Assembly: GCA_017979445.1 (NCBI GenBank)
Contig: CM030714.1
Span: 48,065,220 to 48,129,219, forward strand
DNA from: Akebia trifoliata
Taxonomy: Eukaryota > Streptophyta > Magnoliopsida > Ranunculales > Lardizabalaceae
Direction of reading: 5' to 3'
DNA length: 64,000 bases
Positions 46,341 through 57,957 of the stretch are shown here, one piece after another; position 1 is the stretch's first letter; each line of letters opens with the position of its first letter. A model generated the notes under the pieces. It was not told the origin of the DNA, did not search any database, and was given only the letters and a program-made list of their open reading frames with translations. The translations under genes were made by a program, and so were the position numbers.

Positions 46341-47949
46341 AACCTACACACATTTCTGTTTGTTAAAAAAAGAAAATGAGCTCTCTCAATGCTAAAGATC
46401 TCCAGTCAATCTGATTTTAAGATTTTCAGAGTATAAATTGACTTTAGTCAAAATTCTAACAAACTCCCAGGAGCACATGATCTGAGAGTGAGGTAACAAG
46501 GTTCAAAAGCGCTTCTTACGTCAACGTCATCCCTTCACTACTCTTTACTGCAAACGATTCCTGCTTTTTGACAAATTATAACTTCACAGACAATGGAACA
46601 AAAAGTGACAAAATCAACTGAAGAAGTCTCTTTCACAACGACAAATGAGACAAAATTAACTACTACGCCAATAAAAGAGCATTTTTCGTGACTAATACAG
46701 TTTTTGGAAGTTGGATTGTTAATGTGTTGAAGTCGACTCAAGATCCAATCCAAATGATCAATGGATCAGGGTATTGGTTTGGAGTCCGGACTTAGCAGTT
46801 ATGATCTGCTAAGTTAATGGATTGAATGTGGAACAATGCTGATTTGGTATGATTAAAACTCGAGACATGAAATATTTTGAATATAAAATCTTATTCACAT
46901 TATAATGTTACTTATTATTTATGAATTTTATTTACTTTATGCCCGAATTAATGTGGAGTCCATTTTTGTTACACCTCGAGATAAGAACACACGTCCTTCT
47001 TATTTCATTGAGTTCAATCTAAATGTCAGACACTTCCAATGAGGTTCGAAGATTGTCATGTGTCGGATGGTATACATTGATTGAGCAAACTATCGTACTT
47101 AGAGAACCACAGAATTAGTCCAGAAGTCAAAACATCTGTGCTAGGGCAAAGGACAGAGCTTGGAGGCCAGTAAGTACCCGATCAAACAAGAGAGTTTCAG
47201 AATGAAATTTTGTTAGTTTGGAAGGAAAATCTTGGGTATAAGAAGAATAAGAAATTTATGACAGTCAGAACTCGATCACGTGCCAAATTTTCACATTAAA
47301 TGCGATATCCGCATGTACTTATCAAAACAATACTATCAATGATATTTTTTTATTTCATCAATCCTTAAACAGTGAAATCAAAATCAACTTAGCAATTAAT
47401 TCATTGAGACACTACTTATTGATCTTGAGTATTAATATTTATAAGGCATGGGACACAACAACCAGGGACAGAAACGACAACCCCCATCCACCTCAGATTC
47501 CACGTGACAAGAACTATAAGCGGTCATGTGGCGACACTTGTCCTAGACTCGAAACTATAATACCCCCTCTCAAAGGTTAATGAAAGGTGTTAAAAAAAAA
47601 TCACTTTCTCATACATACAAACAAAAAGAACACTTTGCACTTCACTATTCATCATTTTCTTTATTTCCAACCTCTAAGATTTCTTCCATTTTTCGTATCT
47701 TTTATAGACTTAATCTTCGAAAGACCTATGGCAAGCACTGCACGACTTCATCCTTTTTCATTAAACCTTTAAAGAATCAAGAGTCCACCTAACCAACAAT
47801 GTCCAAGAAGAAAGGTCAAGTGATCAAAAATTCAAAAGAATAGAGTCGGAGGATCATAGATTGAACTGTTTGTTTGAGAATTTCACACATCTCGAGGAAT
47901 TGAAGCTCCTCAAAGCCTCCACAATTAACAAGTGTATCAAATAAATTGT
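46341..47949. other. Gene-free spacer
   Basis: No recognisable gene, RNA or repeat. Two overlapping open frames near 47580-47790 have no known resemblance. Confidence 0.45.
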
Positions 47950-49152
47950 TGGCCTTGTCAATCGAATCAGATAAGGATCAATAAGTTAACATTTCGGTAT
48001 GGATCACATCCAACAAGTCTTATTGGATTGGGATTGGATTTGGATCTACCATGACATGGATAGGTTTGGATCTACCCTTATTCAATTTTAAATGAACTGA
48101 TCTTGATAAACCTAGATCCATAACATTTGATATTTCCCATGCTACGCAGTGCCTATTTATTCTTTCTCTCATTTCATCTAACATTTCCAAATAGTTTCTC
48201 ATTTGTCATATTAGATATCATATTTAATTTTGGGATCTTTTGCTTCTAGTATCATTTTATACCATTTGAAGTGATTAATACAAATATAAAGGTCTTTACA
48301 AGCAAATGTCGATACCATTATGATGAGAAAATAGTTAGTATTGTTCATTAAAATCCACATTAAATAATATTATAAAATCTAATTCCTTAACCTATCGAAT
48401 TGGTTCTAGATCAATCATATACTCATCTGATAGAAACCCAACTCAAAAAATGTCAAAGAGTACGTGCGTATCTAATATTTCATTTAACATTATGAAGCTT
48501 ATTTATATTTCATATACTAAATCAGATTTGATATGGTATGGACTCAGTCCAATTATAATTATATAAAATTTTAACGGAACCTTTTAACAATACAAGAATA
48601 ATAAAATCTAGAATCTACTAGAAAAGAACTCTTAAAAATAAATTTTACTAAATTAAAAATGATTTCTGCAATGCAATTACAACTCTTTTTATAGAATTGT
48701 ATTCCTTATCAAACACGAAAATGATCAAAAATAACAAAATTACTCAAATTAGTAAAAAAGAACAAACCATGAAAATAGAAACTATTTAACCTTACAAGTA
48801 AAACAAAATCGACGGTGCATTATTCTAACATCTATAACTAAAATTATTAACAAAAAATTATCAAAATAATAAATTGACTAAAAAATAAGATAGACGAAGA
48901 AATCGTGCCTAAAGCTGAAAACTCTGTCACAAATCATAAATCTTCACAATATTGATGTTTCCATTTAAGATTGGGTCTCCTTAGATGATTCTGACTCCAT
49001 CACCGATTCGGATCCGTGGGCTACGGGTAATATGTTCTGCATCAGATTTCGATCCTATTATTTAGATCCAATATCAGATAAACGTACACTGATTCAATCG
49101 GATTCTTTTCGGATGGATCCAATCCAATCTGGACCCCATCAATTGACACCGG
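47950..49152. mobile_element. Possible hAT-type element, diverged fourth copy
   Basis: The left TGGCCTTGTCAATCGAATC and the inverse of the right end, CCGGTGTCAATTGATGGGG, are distant variants of the TAGGGCTGTCAATGGAT terminus. Subterminal GATTGGATTTGGATC / GGATGGATCCAATCC motifs occur on both sides. No target duplication and no coding sequence. Weak call. Confidence 0.3.
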
Positions 49153-49283
49153 TGGATTCATTAATTTTCTTACAGGTAATTTAAGAGGGAGAGAAGCTCC
49201 CTCACAATGAAATATAATCTACCCTGTCATGTTATACACGTGTATTCAAAACACTCCCAGTCCACAGTATGCATACCTATTTA

Positions 49284-49558
49284 TGCCACGTGTAGAAACG
49301 CGATTGGTTCATTGAGAACTGTGGGCCTTAAGTCAAGCAGAATTCAAATACAAACAAACCGCGAAAAGACAGTAAAAATATAAAATATCGCGATAAATTA
49401 CTTATAGTTATTAGTTATCCTGCCACGTGTACAAACACGATTGGCTCATTGAGAACTGTGGGCCTTAAGTCAAGCAGAATTCAAATAAGAACAAACCGCG
49501 AAAAGACAGTAAAAATATAAAATATCGCGATAAATTACTTATAGTTGATCAGTTATCC
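49284..49558. repeat. 137-bp tandem duplication with a G-box in each copy
   Basis: Copy 1 is 49284-49420 and copy 2 is 49421-49558. Both start TGCCACGTGTA and share GGGCCTTAAGTCAAGCAGAA and AAATATCGCGATAAATTA. They differ at a handful of positions. Each has a CACGTG core (49287-49292 and 49424-49429), 600-740 bp before the start codon at 50028. Confidence 0.92.
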
Positions 49559-50027
49559 TGCCGTTGTAGATACCATTCTAGTAAGTTTCCGTATATTTAT
49601 TAGTCTCTCACCCTTAAATATTTTTACCCTACACTCAGTATTAGCGTCAGCTAGGATTGACTGTCATCCCAAGATCGAAACAAAAACATATTCTTGAGAT
49701 TGTAAAAAAATCAGAAAGAAAAATCCAACAGTCTGAATATACGGATGACAGTCCACCGCTAGGTTGTAAAAGAAAAAACATCTGATTTCAAATTGGATCC
49801 AAGAAAAGAAGACCGTTCCTCGAATTCTGTGCCTCTTTCTCTCTCTCAAACAACTCACTCACAAGCTCAAGTTGCAGAAGGGCTCGTTTTCAAGGACAGA
49901 CAAACAACGATGTGTTTGGATCTTTCGTTCTCTTTGTTGTTGGATTAGAGATTACAAGCTAGAAAATTTGTTGAATCACTGAGAATCTAAATAAGAAAGC
50001 AGAGGAGATCGAAAGATTAGAGCTTCA

Positions 50028-53000
50028 ATGGTTGCAGGTAAGGTAAAAGTGGCGATGGGGTTACAGAAATCATCTCCTGTAGCACCAAAGACAAAGACAG
50101 AGACTTCGAAGAACATTCCCTCTCCCAGCTCTACCAAATCTTCTCAGAAAACCCCCTTCTCTCGTTCCTTTGGTGCCTACTTCCCTCGCTCTTCTGCTCA
50201 AGTTCAACCTCGCCCACCGGATGTTACAGAGCTCATTCGCATTGTTGAAGAATTACGTGATAGAGAGTCTCTCCTTAAAACAGAACTTCTTGAGTTAAAA
50301 CTTCTGAAGGAATCTGCATCGATAGTTCCGTTTTTGGAGAATGAGATTTCTTCGAAGGATGTAGAGCTTGAAATTTCGAAAAAGAGAATCGAGAGCTTAG
50401 AGACTGATAACGAGAAGCTGAAACAAGAGCTTGAGAGTTTACAGTCGAGATTTGAAGAAGAAAAGAAAGAAAGCGAGAAGAAAGTGAGGGAGATAGAAGA
50501 GGAGATTGCGGATCTCAAGAGAACGGTTTCAGTTTTGAAAGGAAACAGAGTTCATTCGAATTCGAAGTTGATCTGTAACGGAACAGGAGAGATTGAAGAG
50601 TGCGTTTCGTCGCAGAGGTTTCAGGGATTAATCGACGCATCTGCCAAGTCGTTTTTGTTGAAAAACTTGAGGAGTAAGTCTATGAGATCGATGGACATTG
50701 CTTTTAATTATGAGAATCAGAAGCTTGAAGTTGCAGATCCGAAGAGAGAAGTTGTGGAAATCGAATCGATGCAGCAATCTCGCTGCAACAAAGCAGAAGA
50801 AATCTCGGAAATCTCTGAATCTTCAAGTTTATCTGTGAAATGTAGAGGTCCTAGGGTTCCAAAACCTCCTCCAAAGCCTGTATCTTCTTCATCTTCATCA
50901 TCATCATCTTCTACATCATTGAAATCTGATTCTACTTCGACTACAGAGACCAAAGATTCATCGAAAGATAAGAATCTGATACCGATTCCGCCACCACCTC
51001 CACCTATGAAAATGGCGCCACCACCACCACCACCACCTCCACCATTGCCGGCTAAAGGGTCGAAAGCGACAGTAGCGAAGGTGAAGCGAGTGCCGGAGGT
51101 GGTAGAGTTTTATCATTCTTTGATGAGGAGAGATTCAAGGAGGGATTCTGGCGTCGGAGTATCTGATGTTCCGGCGGCGGCGAACGCGCGCGATATGATC
51201 GGAGAAATTGAGAATCGATCGGCGCATCTTCTCGCTGTAAGTCCTCTCCTCCCGCTCGTTTCCTGAGTTTTCATTTTTTTAATCCAAAATTTACGATATT
51301 GCCACTGGAGTTCTGTTAAAGATGTAAAAAAACCTAAATTGCTCTTATCTGAATGAGGGGATGTGTTTGGAAACTTTGTTTGTTTGTGTTTTTTTACTTT
51401 TCACTCTTTTATATTTTCTGGGCAATTGGGAAACCGAGAAGACAGGCTTCAGAGTTTAAATCCCTATCTGACTTGAATACCCTTTTATCTCTTTAAAATT
51501 AAAATGCCTATATCACTCCTTTCCATCACAACTTTAAATGACCTTAATGCCCTCATGTTTCACTGGTGTGGGCCTGTGGGGAACAATCTAGAGAGCTTCT
51601 TCGGCCTTTTGGTTAATTCAAAAAGCTGCCGTAGGAGTTGCAACATTAGTAAGGAAACTTCTTCATTCTTTGCTGCATTATTGGTGGAATCTTTGTTAAA
51701 TTCTTTATGTACCCCAATACCCTAGATTCAATTTGTTGGAGGAAGACCTGTAGAAGTAAAGGGAAAGGGCTTCTTAGTCTTTTTAGTTGTAGAGTTGTCA
51801 ATTGGGCCCATTGGCCTGCTAATCCCCCTCCCAAAAAAAGATTAGCTCCATGATCTTGAAACAACAAAGGTACAGTCTGGTACAAAATTTTCCAACCCAT
51901 TAAATCCGTATTGGTGGATTTTCGTACACCATAATGTTCGACCTGGCCGATTAATATATTTTAGATATGCATATTATATATAATTATATATATAATTTTA
52001 TAAAAGAAATATATTCTAAAATAATAAATTTACTCTCAACTCTAACCATTGTTTCAATTCGGATGGGGATTGTACCCATATTTTAATAAAAAAATATGAA
52101 AGATTCCAAATGATTTGAAGAGTGCATTAATTATTATTTGTTTTAATAAAACACAAAAATCAATTAGAGTCTGGACCAAACCTGTTACGAGGGAATTTGG
52201 AGTTTGAAAATTTTGGGGTCCAACTCAAAATCAGTTGGCAATGAGTGGAGAGGCCACAGACTTACAAAGAGAGAGACAAGGCAATGAGTGTCCAATGTAG
52301 ACTAAACTCAACACACCTCCGCACATGGAGGCATGAACTGGTTAACATGGAGGAGAAGAAGGCCTGCTCTGATACCAGGATAAATTTAAGGTCCAACTCA
52401 CAATCGGCTTATTAGGAGATAGACAAGGCAATGAGCATCCCATCTGGCACTAAGGCTCAATTAAGCTGAGGTTTGAGTTAAGCCCGAACGTGATCATCCG
52501 TTCAATTCCGATAGTGCCTTTTCGTTCTTTAGTCTACTTTTTTACTTCTACATGCATAATATATTTCATCATAAATTTGAAATACTTATACAAATTCGAA
52601 TACGTTTGTGTGCTTGGCCAGTTAACATGGACTAGTTCATAGATCTTTGGGACATGTACATAATTGTCAATCGGTGAAACATATGAGTAATTCATGGAAT
52701 TTTAATATTGCTACTTTCTATTCTCTCTTCTTCGTTGTTTTCACAGATAAAAACAGACGTAGAAACACAGGGAGATTTCATCCAGTTCTTGATAAAAGAA
52801 GTTGAGAGTGCTGCCTTTACAGACATCGAAGATGTGGTTGCATTTGTTAAGTGGCTTGACGATGAGCTCTCTTACTTGGTAAATTCCCTAAAAATCCAAT
52901 TAAACCAAATAAAATTATATGAAATTCCACAAAATATCCTCTCAAAGCTACTTTGTTTCTCTTCAGGTGGATGAGAGAGCAGTGCTCAAGCACTTTGATT

Positions 53001-55517
53001 GGCCAGAAAACAAGGCCGATGCATTGCGAGAGGCCGCATTTGGCTACTGTGATCTAAAGAAGCTTGAATCTGAGGCTTCATCTTTTCGTGATGACATTCG
53101 CCAACCATGCGGTTCTCCACTCAAGAAGATTCAGGCTTTACTAGAGAAGTAAAATTTCTATTCCTTTCATCTTCTTTTTGTTGTTGCAAAATTGATGGAT
53201 AGTGTGTTCAAAAAAATTTCGGCATTTTGTTGCTACAGATTAGAGCATGGGGTGTACAATCTATCACGTATGAGAGAAACTGCAACGAAGAAATTCAAAG
53301 GATTCCATATCCCTACAGAGTGGATGCTCGAAACTGGATTCGTTAGCCAGGTATTATTATATAGGGTGAATTACCTTTTCATGAGCTGAATTTGATGAAT
53401 TTACGAATCTGGCTCACTGTCCATTTAAATTACCAAAATGTGAACGGTAACAAATTCGGAGTTTTGAAAGTGATTATTTCACAGGTTTATAAGCGAAACC
53501 TGCGAAATTGTTACCATTCACGTTTTGATAATTAAAATGAACAATGAGCCGGAATCATAAATTCGTCAGAAGTTGATCACTTTTTTGTGAATATGCCTAT
53601 TATATATCATTAATTATTTTGACTTCACTGAATCTTTGTAATATATAACCATACCCAAACCATCGAACATCTCTTATTTTATTGTCCAAGTTACTACTGC
53701 ATTTTATCGAATGTATGCACCATTAATATCTTTCCTAGTCTTTACTCGTCCATCTCAACCTCTCAATTTATCAGCAATAAAGCTAATAATCTGATCTATT
53801 CACTCGGTTTGTTGTCATATTACAATATGCAATGCAACCAACTTCGACTAGGACTTGGATCCATGGCTGGGTTGACACATTACAAAGTGCAATGCAACTT
53901 TGGTTGACATATTACAATATGCAATGCAACTTTGACTAGGACTTGGATCCATGGCTAGGTTTATTGGAGTAATTAGTTATGTTGCATTGTAATATGGTGT
54001 ACTACTGTACACTGTATCATATCTATTGAGATTAAGATAAGCTTAGATTGATTTGGTTGAGATTTATTAGGGATAGAGTTTATATCTAAATATGATTTGC
54101 TTTCTATAAAATCCTATTAGAGTTGCTATAATTATTATCTAAGAGAATCAATAATATCTCATTCTTCTTTATAGTATCAGAGCATAGTCTCTTTTGAGAG
54201 TCCGATCTAACAAATCCACCTTCTACTACCGACAGTGGCAACACTGTCGGCAGGCTGCCATTCATTAGATTTTGTTTTTCATGAATAAAATTTCCAACTC
54301 CTATTCTACAATTTTCATTTCCTTGATAGTCTTCATTTTTCGTCATTTATAATCTCGATTGAGATATAATTATCAAGTCATGTTATCCAATCAAATGCTT
54401 TTGGGAGAGATCATATGATCTGATTTAATGACCACCAACTCCAACAAATTCCATGATGTGTGGGATGCAACAATGATGCCTTCACAGATAGTCAATGACC
54501 ATCAAAAGCACGATGGATACTCGTTAGCAACACTAAGCATTTAATAATTGCAATCTCAAGAAATTTGATATTAATCAATCGTGCGTTCCTTATTCTAAGG
54601 AACATGCAATTGCGGGGAGGGTATTGGAGTAATTAGTTATGTTGCATTGTAATATGGTGTACTACAATACACCGTATCATATCTATTGAGATTAAGGTAA
54701 GGTTATTGATTTGGTTGAGATTTATTAGGGAGAGTTTATCTCTAGATATGATTTGTTTTCTATAAAACCCTATTTGGGTTTCTATAATATTATCTAAGAG
54801 AATCAATAATATCTCCATCTTTAAGGTTGACATATTACAATGTGCAATGCAACTTTGCGAGTGTTGAGCTCTCAAGTCAAAGATTACCCATTGGTGACTT
54901 CCCTCTTTTTTTCACTAATCAAGCCATTATTCGTGACTTCCCTCATTCCCTATCACAAAGTTCATAATGTTTCTTTACTCTCTCTATCCTTTAGAGTTGT
55001 ACAGTTGCTACTTCAAAAGAGCATGCACATCCTAATTGAGAGGAATACTGGAGAGTTTTGAATTAAAACTGTCCCATTTTGACATTGTTGTATCCCATAC
55101 TCTCTTACGTTTTCAGATCTTTGACATTGTTTATCCATGCAGATCAAGTTGGCCTCTGTGAAGTTAGCTATGAAGTACATGAAGAGAGTATCTGCAGAGT
55201 TGGAAGTAGTTGGCAGTGGTCCTGAAGTAGAAGAGTTGATGCTCCAAGGAGTGAGGTTTGCTTTTCGAGTGCACCAGGTAAAAACAGTCTCACCATTCTT
55301 CACAAAAGGTCACAAATTTCTCAATGGCTCCATTAAGATTTCTTTCCAACTCTTTCTGAGTTTTTTTTTCTACATTTTATTATGCCAGTTCGCAGGTGGA
55401 TTTGACACAGAAACAATGCGAGCATTTCAGGAACTAAGAAACAAAGCGAGGTCATGCCATTTACAATTCGATAATCAGCAACAACAGAAGCTTGTTTGTA
55501 GGTCTACACCTTGCTAA
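50028..55517 (+). CDS. CHUP1/IPGA1-type coiled-coil, proline-rich protein (6 exons)
   Basis: Exons: 50028-51236, 52747-52878, 52967-53148, 53239-53350, 55143-55277, 55389-55517; GT/AG borders and phases give 632 codons. The family includes CHUP1, which anchors chloroplasts to actin, and the microtubule-associated IPGA1. This protein lacks CHUP1's N-terminal outer-envelope anchor and is closer to the shorter IPGA1-type members. Residues 64-170 form a charged coiled coil, 285-296 a Ser run, and 321-326 and 331-339 proline runs. From VPEVVEFYHSLMRRDSR (355) onward comes the conserved C-terminal domain: RSAHLLAIKTDVETQGDFI, FVKWLDDELSYL, LKHFDWPENKADALREAAF, LEHGVYNLSRMRE, VSAELEV and FAGGFDTETMRAFQELR. 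A cytoskeleton-associated cytosolic role is inferred. Introns 1 and 4 hold mobile elements. No damage to the exons. Confidence 0.93.
51237..52199. other. Intron 1 of the CHUP1-like gene, first part
   Basis: No further gene visible. A TA-rich stretch lies at about 51955-52010. The remainder of the intron holds the LTR remnant at 52200-52490. Confidence 0.5.
52200..52490 (-). mobile_element. Small LTR-element remnant (TRIM-like) in intron 1
   Basis: Two diverged repeats share GGTCCAACTCAAAATCAG / GGTCCAACTCACAATCGG and GACAAGGCAATGAG. They start at about 52210 and 52393. Between them, TGCTCTGATACCAGG (52366-52380) is the inverse of the primer-binding site TGGTATCAGAGC used by many plant LTR elements, next to the inner end of the right-hand repeat. 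The element is on the minus strand, with only about 80 bp of internal DNA. Outer limits are approximate. Confidence 0.6.
53393..53568. mobile_element. Foldback MITE in intron 4
   Basis: The left TGATGAATTTACGAATCTGG and TTAAATTACCAAAATGTGAA, then CGGTAAC, pair with the inverse of the right end (TGACGAATTTATGATTCCGG, TTTTAATTATCAAAACGTGA, ATGGTAAC). A half-element with the same arm (GTTTTGGTAATTAAAATGAA) is in the GDSL intron near 682-705. Confidence 0.75.
53813..53961. repeat. Short tandem repeat array in intron 4
   Basis: Units built on TTGACATATTACAATATGCA, then ATGCAACTTTGACTAGGACT, then TGGATCCATGGCTGGGT. Three units lie before 53961, and a fourth resumes at 54827 after the TRIM element. 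Confidence 0.8.
53962..54823 (+). mobile_element. Complete TRIM-type LTR element in intron 4
   Basis: An 862-bp element. LTRs are 53962-54171 (210 bp) and 54622-54823 (202 bp), both starting TATTGGAGTAATTAGTTATG and ending in TTTA. The primer-binding site TAGTATCAGAGC follows the left LTR directly (54172-54183; one mismatch to the initiator-Met tRNA site). The purine tract GGGGAGGG ends just before the right LTR. The flanking 5-bp duplication is aggtt (53957-53961 and 54824-54828). The 450-bp interior encodes no gag or pol. LTR ends are TA...TA and not TG...CA. The two LTRs have diverged by several indels and substitutions, so the insertion is not very recent. Confidence 0.9.
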
Positions 55518-55758
55518 CCTGTATCAAACTCAGCTTCATAATTGCTACCAGTTTTTGCTGTAAAAGTATATATATACATATATGAAATTCAGTTGGTAGC
55601 CATTTAAATTCAAATTTATTCATCATTCCTCTCAAGTACATCAAAAGAGACTTCACATGCACACACACCAAACACGAAAACATACTTAAAAACACCATTT
55701 ACCACATTACATCTCTATATTCTTTCTTTAGGCTCCCCAACTAATAAATCTTGGAAAA

Positions 55759-55927
55759 TGCTGGAATAACAAAAACGGTGACACAAAGGTGACAAACATG
55801 ATGTGGGGTCGCCCACATAACCGTAGATGCTTTTTAGTAGATGCTTTTTACTCGTATCTCACAGAAAAGCATCTATGGTAATGTGGGCGACACCACATCA
55901 TTTTGTCACCTTTGTGTCATCCCAGCA
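55759..55927. mobile_element. Hairpin MITE between two convergent genes
   Basis: A 169-bp near-perfect palindrome: TGCTGGAATAAC...GGTGACACAAAGGTGACAAA and TGTGGGGTCGCCCACATAAC pair with the right half ending ATCCCAGCA. The loop is near 55835-55860. It lies 240 bp after the CHUP1-like stop and 4 bp after the LEA stop codon. Flanks share caactaataaatctt / caactcataaatctt (55737-55751 and 55928-55942), a possible long target duplication. Confidence 0.85.
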
Positions 55928-55931
55928 CAAC

Positions 55932-57065
55932 TCATAAATCTTTAGTAGACTTGACTATGTCAACCAGGGTTTCACCAACTGTTCCTAATAACCCACCACC
56001 TTGATTTTCCTCATTTTCTTGCCCTTGCTTGACATCATCTTCAATAGGTCCTAATTCTGTGTCTAAATTCTCTTTTATATCTGATGCATCTTGCCACTTC
56101 TCTCCTGTCTCTTCATCAAACTCCCCCATTCCTTGCTGTGTACATAAACAAGTTAATAGGACTTGAAATGTTGCATTTTGAACTAAAGTATTATTATAGG
56201 ACACATTTAATTGTAGATGACTAGCAAGATTTGGTCTTAATTTTACCTTAAATTGCGAATATCTCTTGGCTTCTTTATTTTGTGCTTCCTCCTCAGCCTC
56301 CTTTGCCTTCGCCTTGGCTAGTTCCGCAACTCTGCAACCAGCATCTGCAGTTGCCTCTGTTACCTACATAGATTAGTCACCACATCTGAATAAATTGGTT
56401 GAACTGTGTAAATGTTCCTATTAAGAAACCTTTTCAATAAGCATTGTTACCTGCACTGCTTTCTCAAGTGAGTAATGTGTTGCGCGAAAACTGATCACCA
56501 CCGCAGGATCCATGGCTTGTGCTGCTTTGTGGCCCGCGATATCCTTCGCTACCACTGCTTTTTCACCAACATAATGCACAGTAGTCTCACCAGCACTCAC
56601 TACTACATCCTTAGCTTGTACTGCCTATTGGGCAGCGTAGTCCAAAGCCGTCTTGCCAGCACTAGTTAGAGTACTACCACCCTTCGCCTTCGAATACCGC
56701 TCTTCCACGCCCTTGATAGCCTCCATGGAGTTCTGTTGCGCCTCAGTCCTGTACTTCCCAATCTCCTCCAACGAGGGTGACTTTTCTTCTTTCTTTGCTT
56801 GAGTTTCTCTGTACATGATTGAGTCTTTCTCCTGCTCTGGTTGAGCTTCTCTGCAACTAGTAGTGTTTGATTTCACTTCTTCCACTACAATTTGTCTAGG
56901 AAATCTTATACCTTTTGTTGAATGATGAGGTTCTTCGAAGTCTTTGGCTATCTCAGCTAGAGATTCAAAGTGATGAGTTATCTTTGGGACTCTTGGTTCT
57001 TGATACTGGGTATCTTCGTCCTCCTGCATGTTAGAGTCTCCCTTGGTAACTTGTTCAGAAGCCAT
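55932..57065 (-). pseudogene. SBP65-like LEA gene with one in-frame stop (3 exons)
   Basis: Exons: 57065-56451, 56363-56247, 56135-55932, with good splice borders and matching phases. The frame starts MASEQVTKGDSNMQEDED, like the seed biotinylated protein SBP65 and related LEA proteins, which accumulate late in seed maturation and in dry tissue and are thought to act as protectants. The middle contains Ala/Lys-rich units such as GEKAVVAKDIAGHKAAQ and EATADAGCRVAELAKAKAKE, and the C-terminus ends GGGLLGTVGETLVDIVKST. Codon 147 (56627-56625) is TAG where CAG would be expected (AAQ-stop-AVQAKD); the rest of the frame is open through all three exons. The upstream G-boxes suggest ABA control. It may be a recent pseudogene, a null allele or a sequence error. 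Family name is less certain than the gene structure. Confidence 0.75.
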
Positions 57066-57210
57066 TGTTTGATGAAATATTTTTCACAGAATACTATAGT
57101 AGTAGTGGTGATGATGTGATCAAAGGTTTGAGTTTTTAAAAGGTTAGGCCTTGGCGGTTTAATGTAGTCTGCTTGACCAACCAATCTGAAGGTGGATGAT
57201 ATCTATTAAG

Positions 57211-57270
57211 CCACGTGTTAGTATTTTGAAACTCGGGAAGTGACTCAGCATAGGCATTATAACACGTGGC
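57211..57270 (-). promoter_or_regulatory. Pair of ABRE/G-box sites upstream of the LEA gene
   Basis: CCACGTGTTA (CACGTG at 57212-57217) and AACACGTGGC (CACGTG at 57263-57268) lie 147-203 bp before the start codon. This is the usual arrangement of ABA-response elements in LEA promoters. A further GGGACACGTTT is near 57293. Confidence 0.75.
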
Positions 57271-57724
57271 AAACTATGGATGTGTGGGAGTGGGACACGT
57301 TTGATAAAAATTAGTCTCATCAAAAGAGGAATCCGAGTCCAGCATTATTCTTTGATATATTACTAGAGCCAACGTGGCATGCTGTTTGAGGGCCACCAAT
57401 ACTTTTCAACTTAATTTGATTTACCTAACAAACAACGAAGTAGAATAGATTTTTTTTCCCCGTTACATACTATTATTCTTGAGATTTACCATGCAACCAA
57501 GTACGTAAAAATAAATGAAAAAATAAAAAACTGAAGAAAGTCATAGAACAAATCTTCCTTTTTCATTCATTCCAAATCCTTAATGAATTCAACTTTCATG
57601 GTAGTTTCACTTTCAACACCTTAAATAAGAGTAACTAACTTACAATTGTTCCACAACTTCCATTATTAAATTAAAAGACAAGAAGATAGGAAATGAGAAA
57701 CTTCTCTTTCAAATCAAATAGACT

Positions 57725-57890
57725 AATGATATACTGACACGTTAAAATGTACGTGGTGATGACGTGGTTGACGTCCTAAGTGCACATAGCCATAGATCTT
57801 TTTTTTTTTTTTTTTTTTGTGTATCCCAAAGAAAAAGATCTATGATTTCCGTACAGACCACATATGTTTTAGAGCATCCATTTATTATGA
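57725..57890. repeat. Hairpin element with the shared CATAGATCTTTTT core
   Basis: GACGTGGTTGACGTCC, then CATAGCCATAGATC followed by a long T run, then GTGTATCCC, then AAAAAGATCTATG. It has the core seen in other hairpins; the outer arms are degraded. It lies beyond the stop codon of the TBL gene and upstream of the LEA gene. Confidence 0.5.
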
Positions 57891-57957
57891 CTCAATCAAA
57901 TAATATACAAACAATGAGACTTTTGTAAATTTAAATAGAAGGAATGATTCTTCTTTT

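Noticed and set aside
50204..50953. Minus-strand Ser-rich and acidic frames
   Set aside because: They are shadows of exon 1 of the CHUP1-like gene, whose charged coiled coil gives open antisense frames.
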